Assembly (NCBI RefSeq): GCF_004197395.1 | Contig: NZ_SELS01000018.1 | Coordinates: 98,890-162,889, forward strand | DNA from: Paraburkholderia sp. UYCP14C | GTDB lineage: Bacteria > Pseudomonadota > Gammaproteobacteria > Burkholderiales > Burkholderiaceae | Direction of reading: 5' to 3' | Length of the DNA stretch: 64,000 nt | Part shown: one piece after another, positions 62,060-64,000 of the stretch | Numbering within the stretch: the first letter of the stretch is position 1 | Layout: each line of letters opens with the position of its first letter | Notes under the pieces: model-generated | Told to the model about the DNA's origin: nothing | What the model saw: the letters and a program-made list of their open reading frames with translations, nothing else | Database searches by the model: none | Translations under genes and position numbers: made by a program

Positions 62060-62091
62060 CGGGGCGCTCCAGAGCGCCCCGTTTGTTTTGT
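62060..62091 (+). terminator. Terminator after lysC
   Basis: CGGGGCGCTC at 62060-62069 pairs with GAGCGCCCCG at 62072-62081, then TTTGTTTTG. Confidence 0.85.
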
Positions 62092-62226
62092 GGCGTTCAC
62101 GTGAACGAATTGCGTCGCGAGACGCCAGGTTGGCACAAATAATGTTCGTCAGACATTGACCTTATCGGCCCGGCCCGCTATTATCTTGGCTTCGTCGCAC
62201 TGACTCCCTGTGCGACAGAAAGTTTG

Positions 62227-62320
62227 GGAGACGTGGCCGAGAGGTCGAAGGCACTCCCCTGCTAAGGGAGCATCTGGGCCAAAACCTGGATCGAGGGTTC
62301 GAATCCCTCCGTCTCCGCCA
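62227..62320 (+). tRNA. tRNA-Ser(GCU)
   Basis: Class II tRNA. Acceptor GGAGACG at 62227-62233 pairs with CGTCTCC at 62310-62316, followed by G and encoded CCA. Anticodon stem-loop CTCCCCTGCTAAGGGAG shows anticodon GCT, reading AGC and AGU serine codons. A long variable arm precedes the T-arm GAGGGTTCGAATCCCTC. No duplicate of its 3' end was found in the window. Confidence 0.96.
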
Positions 62321-62332
62321 GCAATGGTGGCG

Positions 62333-62370
62333 AAACCCCGCAGAGTCTAGGCTCTGCGGGGTTTTTGTTT
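62333..62370 (+). terminator. Terminator after tRNA-Ser
   Basis: ACCCCGCAGAG with matching CTCTGCGGGGT around TCTAG, then TTTTTGTTTTT. Confidence 0.9.
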
Positions 62371-62703
62371 TTCAGCAGGTCTTTTCGATTTTGATCTCGC
62401 TCGACACCTCTCGCCGATTGTTCCGTCAGCTCGCTGCAGGCTGTGCGCGGTGAAGTCCGGTCGGCCATCGACTCGTCCGGTGGCAGGTAGCGCCCGATCC
62501 GTCAGCGTATGACGACGTCCGTCGTGGATATGCAGGTCTCCTGATGAATGTCTGGCGCCGTCGGCGCCCGCGCCGGCCCACAGACGACTCAGTGGACAGC
62601 AGCAACGGCTGCAGTTCACAACGTGCCCCGTAACCGGCCTTGCGGCGCTTTGCGCCGAGTCGGGCGTGGCCGCGATGCGCCTACCCGTAAGCTCTGTCAA
62701 ATT

Positions 62704-62758
62704 TCGGATAATTCTTAATATACGATCCAGAACGAATTTAATATTAAGAATATGACAT
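62704..62758. promoter_or_regulatory. Divergent RcsAB-box-like sites
   Basis: Minus-strand TAAGAATTATCCGA (62704-62717) and plus-strand TAAGAATATGACAT (62745-62758). They match TAAGAATATTCCTA, the RcsAB consensus, at 11 and 10 of 14 positions. Their shared ATTCTTAATAT/ATATTAAGAAT form a perfect 11-bp inverted repeat. Confidence 0.4.
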
Positions 62759-62959
62759 GCATTGCGTCTGCGCATCAATAAACATCTGTTCGGCATTTGC
62801 ATTCATTGACAAATATTTCGTTTTTATACTATTTCGAATATTGGTGGGTGCGCCGACAATACGCGATAATAAGACGCTGCAGACGGTAATTGCCACCTTT
62901 GCCGGAGTTATCCGGCGACGTAAAGATCGGTCACGGTTGGTGCTGGTTTAATGATTTTG

Positions 62960-62974
62960 TATTGGATTCCAATA
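62960..62974. promoter_or_regulatory. 15-bp palindrome upstream of the response regulator
   Basis: TATTGGA-T-TCCAATA, perfect. About 140 bases before the regulator start; operator-like. Confidence 0.4.
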
Positions 62975-63101
62975 ATCTAAACAAGTTGCTTTTAACTGTG
63001 CTGTCGATCTTTGTTCTCATGGCGGAATGGGCATTTTGAGGTTTGGGAAGATTCTTAAAATCGGTTTTCAATGATGGAGTTGTGATAGGCAACCATCATC
63101 T

Positions 63102-63106
63102 GGAGG
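63102..63106 (+). promoter_or_regulatory. Ribosome binding site fixing the regulator's TTG start
   Basis: GGAGG six bases before TTG at 63113. It supports a TTG start. Confidence 0.75.
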
Positions 63107-63112
63107 TGGGTT

Positions 63113-63751
63113 TTGCTTACTAAGATTGCTATCGCGGACGGCAATTCGATTCTGCGGATAGGAATGCGGTGCATTTTCGGAAGCCAGGCAGGCTTGCGAG
63201 TAGTCGGCGAGGCGGAAAACTCCACGGCAATCATCGAGTTGCTTCGGGAAAAGGAGGTCGACGTCCTGCTGAGTGATTTCGAGATCCGCGGGGACATATA
63301 CGGAGACGGCGGCTCCCTGATGGCACTGTTGCGACGGACCTATCCGTCCACCAAGGTCATCTTCGTCACCATGCTCACCAATCCTTTGTTATTGAGAGCG
63401 GTCATCAATTCGCGGGCGCATGGCGTATTGCTGAAAAACGACTCGCCAGAAGAGGTGATTAGTGCGGTGCGTCTGGTTTCACGCGGTCAATTCTATATTG
63501 CGCCGTCAGTGCAGCGCATCACCGGTATTAACCATTGCGAAGAACTCGAAGCAAGGAAGGTCGGACATCTGTCGGCGCGTGAAGGGGAGGTGCTGCGATT
63601 GTACGTCAGCGGAATGAGTATCAGTGAAATTGCGACATTAAGACATCGGAGCCTGCAGACGGTCAGTACCCAGCGCAAACAGGGCATGAAAAAGCTCGGC
63701 TTTACCAACGATCGCGAGCTGTTTGAATACATGTTGCCCGCGCGACGCTAG
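63113..63751 (+). CDS. RcsB-like NarL/FixJ response regulator
   Basis: DNA-binding response regulator of 212 residues. The receiver (1-125) has the phospho-acceptor Asp55 (LLSDFEIRG), Thr86 and Lys108. The acidic pair reads Asp9-Gly10 instead of two acidic residues. GDIYGDGGSLMALLRRTYPS and TNPLLLRAV closely follow E. coli RcsB. The LuxR-type HTH (153-207) has SISEIATLRHRSLQTVSTQRK and KLGFTNDRELFEY, also RcsB-like. Starts at TTG with GGAGG. No sensor kinase in the window. Base composition is less GC-rich than its leftward neighbours. Confidence 0.9.
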   Translation: MLTKIAIADGNSILRIGMRCIFGSQAGLRVVGEAENSTAIIELLREKEVDVLLSDFEIRGDIYGDGGSLMALLRRTYPSTKVIFVTMLTNPLLLRAVINSRAHGVLLKNDSPEEVISAVRLVSRGQFYIAPSVQRITGINHCEELEARKVGHLSAREGEVLRLYVSGMSISEIATLRHRSLQTVSTQRKQGMKKLGFTNDRELFEYMLPARR

Positions 63752-63798
63752 TTTTTCGGCAAACGGACAGCGCAAACCATTGGTCCGGGTGGTTGGAT

Positions 63799-63841
63799 CA
63801 AATTATTCCAAAAAATAACGATAAAGCGATCGAATAATTTG
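63799..63841. repeat. 9-bp inverted repeat downstream of the regulator
   Basis: CAAATTATT at 63799-63807 and AATAATTTG at 63833-63841, separated by 25 AT-rich bases. Could be an operator for the gene starting at the right edge. Confidence 0.45.
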
Positions 63842-63888
63842 CGGGATTGCTGTCGTCTGCAAAAGCAATGTAATAATTCGTCGTCACC

Positions 63889-63942
63889 CCGGAGCAGCGC
63901 AAAAGGCGTGGCGACATTCACCATGCGGCGGCTCCGGTTTTT
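63889..63942 (+). terminator. Terminator-like stem ahead of the next gene
   Basis: CCGGAGC at 63889-63895 pairs with GCTCCGG at 63931-63937. GCGTGG/CCATGC may form an inner stem, then TTTTT. It ends 48 bases before the next ATG. Confidence 0.55.
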
Positions 63943-63990
63943 CTGGACACAGAGTTGGGGTAAAACGTGTGATCCAAACTGGAGTAGTTG

Positions 63991-64000
63991 ATGTTGAAGA
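63991..64000 (+). CDS. Start of a reading frame cut by the window edge
   Basis: ATG-TTG-AAG with GGAG six bases upstream (63981-63984). Only three codons are visible, so no product can be named. The setting behind an inverted repeat and a terminator-like stem suggests a regulated gene. Confidence 0.35.

Larger units (their letters stand above)
62371..63101. other. AT-rich region upstream of the response regulator
   Basis: About 730 bases without a supported gene. GC-rich sequence turns clearly AT-rich after about 62690. It holds two RcsAB-like boxes, a 15-bp palindrome, and TTGACA at 62806-62811 with TATACT at 62825-62830 (spacer 13, short). Short frames here have no ribosome sites or recognised sequence. 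Confidence 0.55.

Noticed and set aside
62321-62700. attR-type duplicate of the tRNA-Ser 3' end
   Set aside because: No second copy of the T-arm to acceptor sequence was found to the right edge, so no integration event can be shown in this window.
62757-62951. 64-residue open frame in the AT-rich leader
   Set aside because: No ribosome site or recognised sequence; the overlapping dyads and promoter-like elements make a leader more likely.

Overview
The window is a high-GC, densely packed bacterial chromosome segment. Gene content, gene order and protein sequences fit a beta-proteobacterium of the Burkholderiaceae, most likely Paraburkholderia or a close relative. This rests on the neighbourhoods eno-ftsB, rodZ-ispG-hisS-yfgM-bamB-der-hfq-hflX-hflK-hflC-hisZ-purA and cysS-accA-tilS-lysC. 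No plasmid, phage, insertion sequence or CRISPR array is visible, and nearly everything up to about 62.3 kb is conserved housekeeping sequence.

Layout. 0-8.5 kb: the end of enolase, ftsB, a leftward trio (gamma-carbonic anhydrase, Hsp33, small lipoprotein), then rightward a DUF455 ferritin-like protein, an alpha/beta hydrolase, a PHP phosphoesterase, a YciO-type protein and a membrane metalloprotease. 8.5-16.3 kb: trpS, a methyltransferase, dapA-bamC-MBL hydrolase, a Bax-inhibitor-like membrane protein (leftward), ndk and rlmN. 16.5-34 kb: a long rightward series for cell shape, isoprenoids, tRNA charging, outer-membrane assembly, ribosome biogenesis, RNA chaperoning, protease control, histidine and purine synthesis, and potassium uptake. 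34-43 kb: tex (leftward), a repeat-containing coiled-coil protein, a DUF465 protein, a DinG-type helicase, an Ala-rich lipoprotein, the ribosomal oxygenase and a SlyD-type isomerase. 43-55 kb: mostly leftward genes (an unusual metallophosphatase-like protein, mutS, lplT, suhB, lpxH, two cyclophilins, a TPR protein), with trmJ and cysE rightward. 55-62 kb: cysS, a DNA glycosylase with a long basic tail, accA, tilS, lysC and tRNA-Ser(GCU).

The character changes after the tRNA-Ser gene and its terminator. From about 62.7 kb the DNA becomes visibly AT-rich. It carries several inverted repeats and a TTG-started RcsB-like response regulator, and ends at the first codons of another reading frame. 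Two divergent 14-mers upstream of the regulator resemble the enterobacterial RcsAB box. This edge is the most interesting part of the window and may be the start of an accessory locus. Other points of interest are four TTCATGC half-sites in the rlmN leader, a coiled-coil protein built from exact 28-residue repeats, the glycosylase with a histone-H1-like tail, and a metallophosphatase-like protein with degraded metal motifs whose 3' end overlaps slyD.

All calls come from reading the sequence and recalled family knowledge. No database search or folding program was run.
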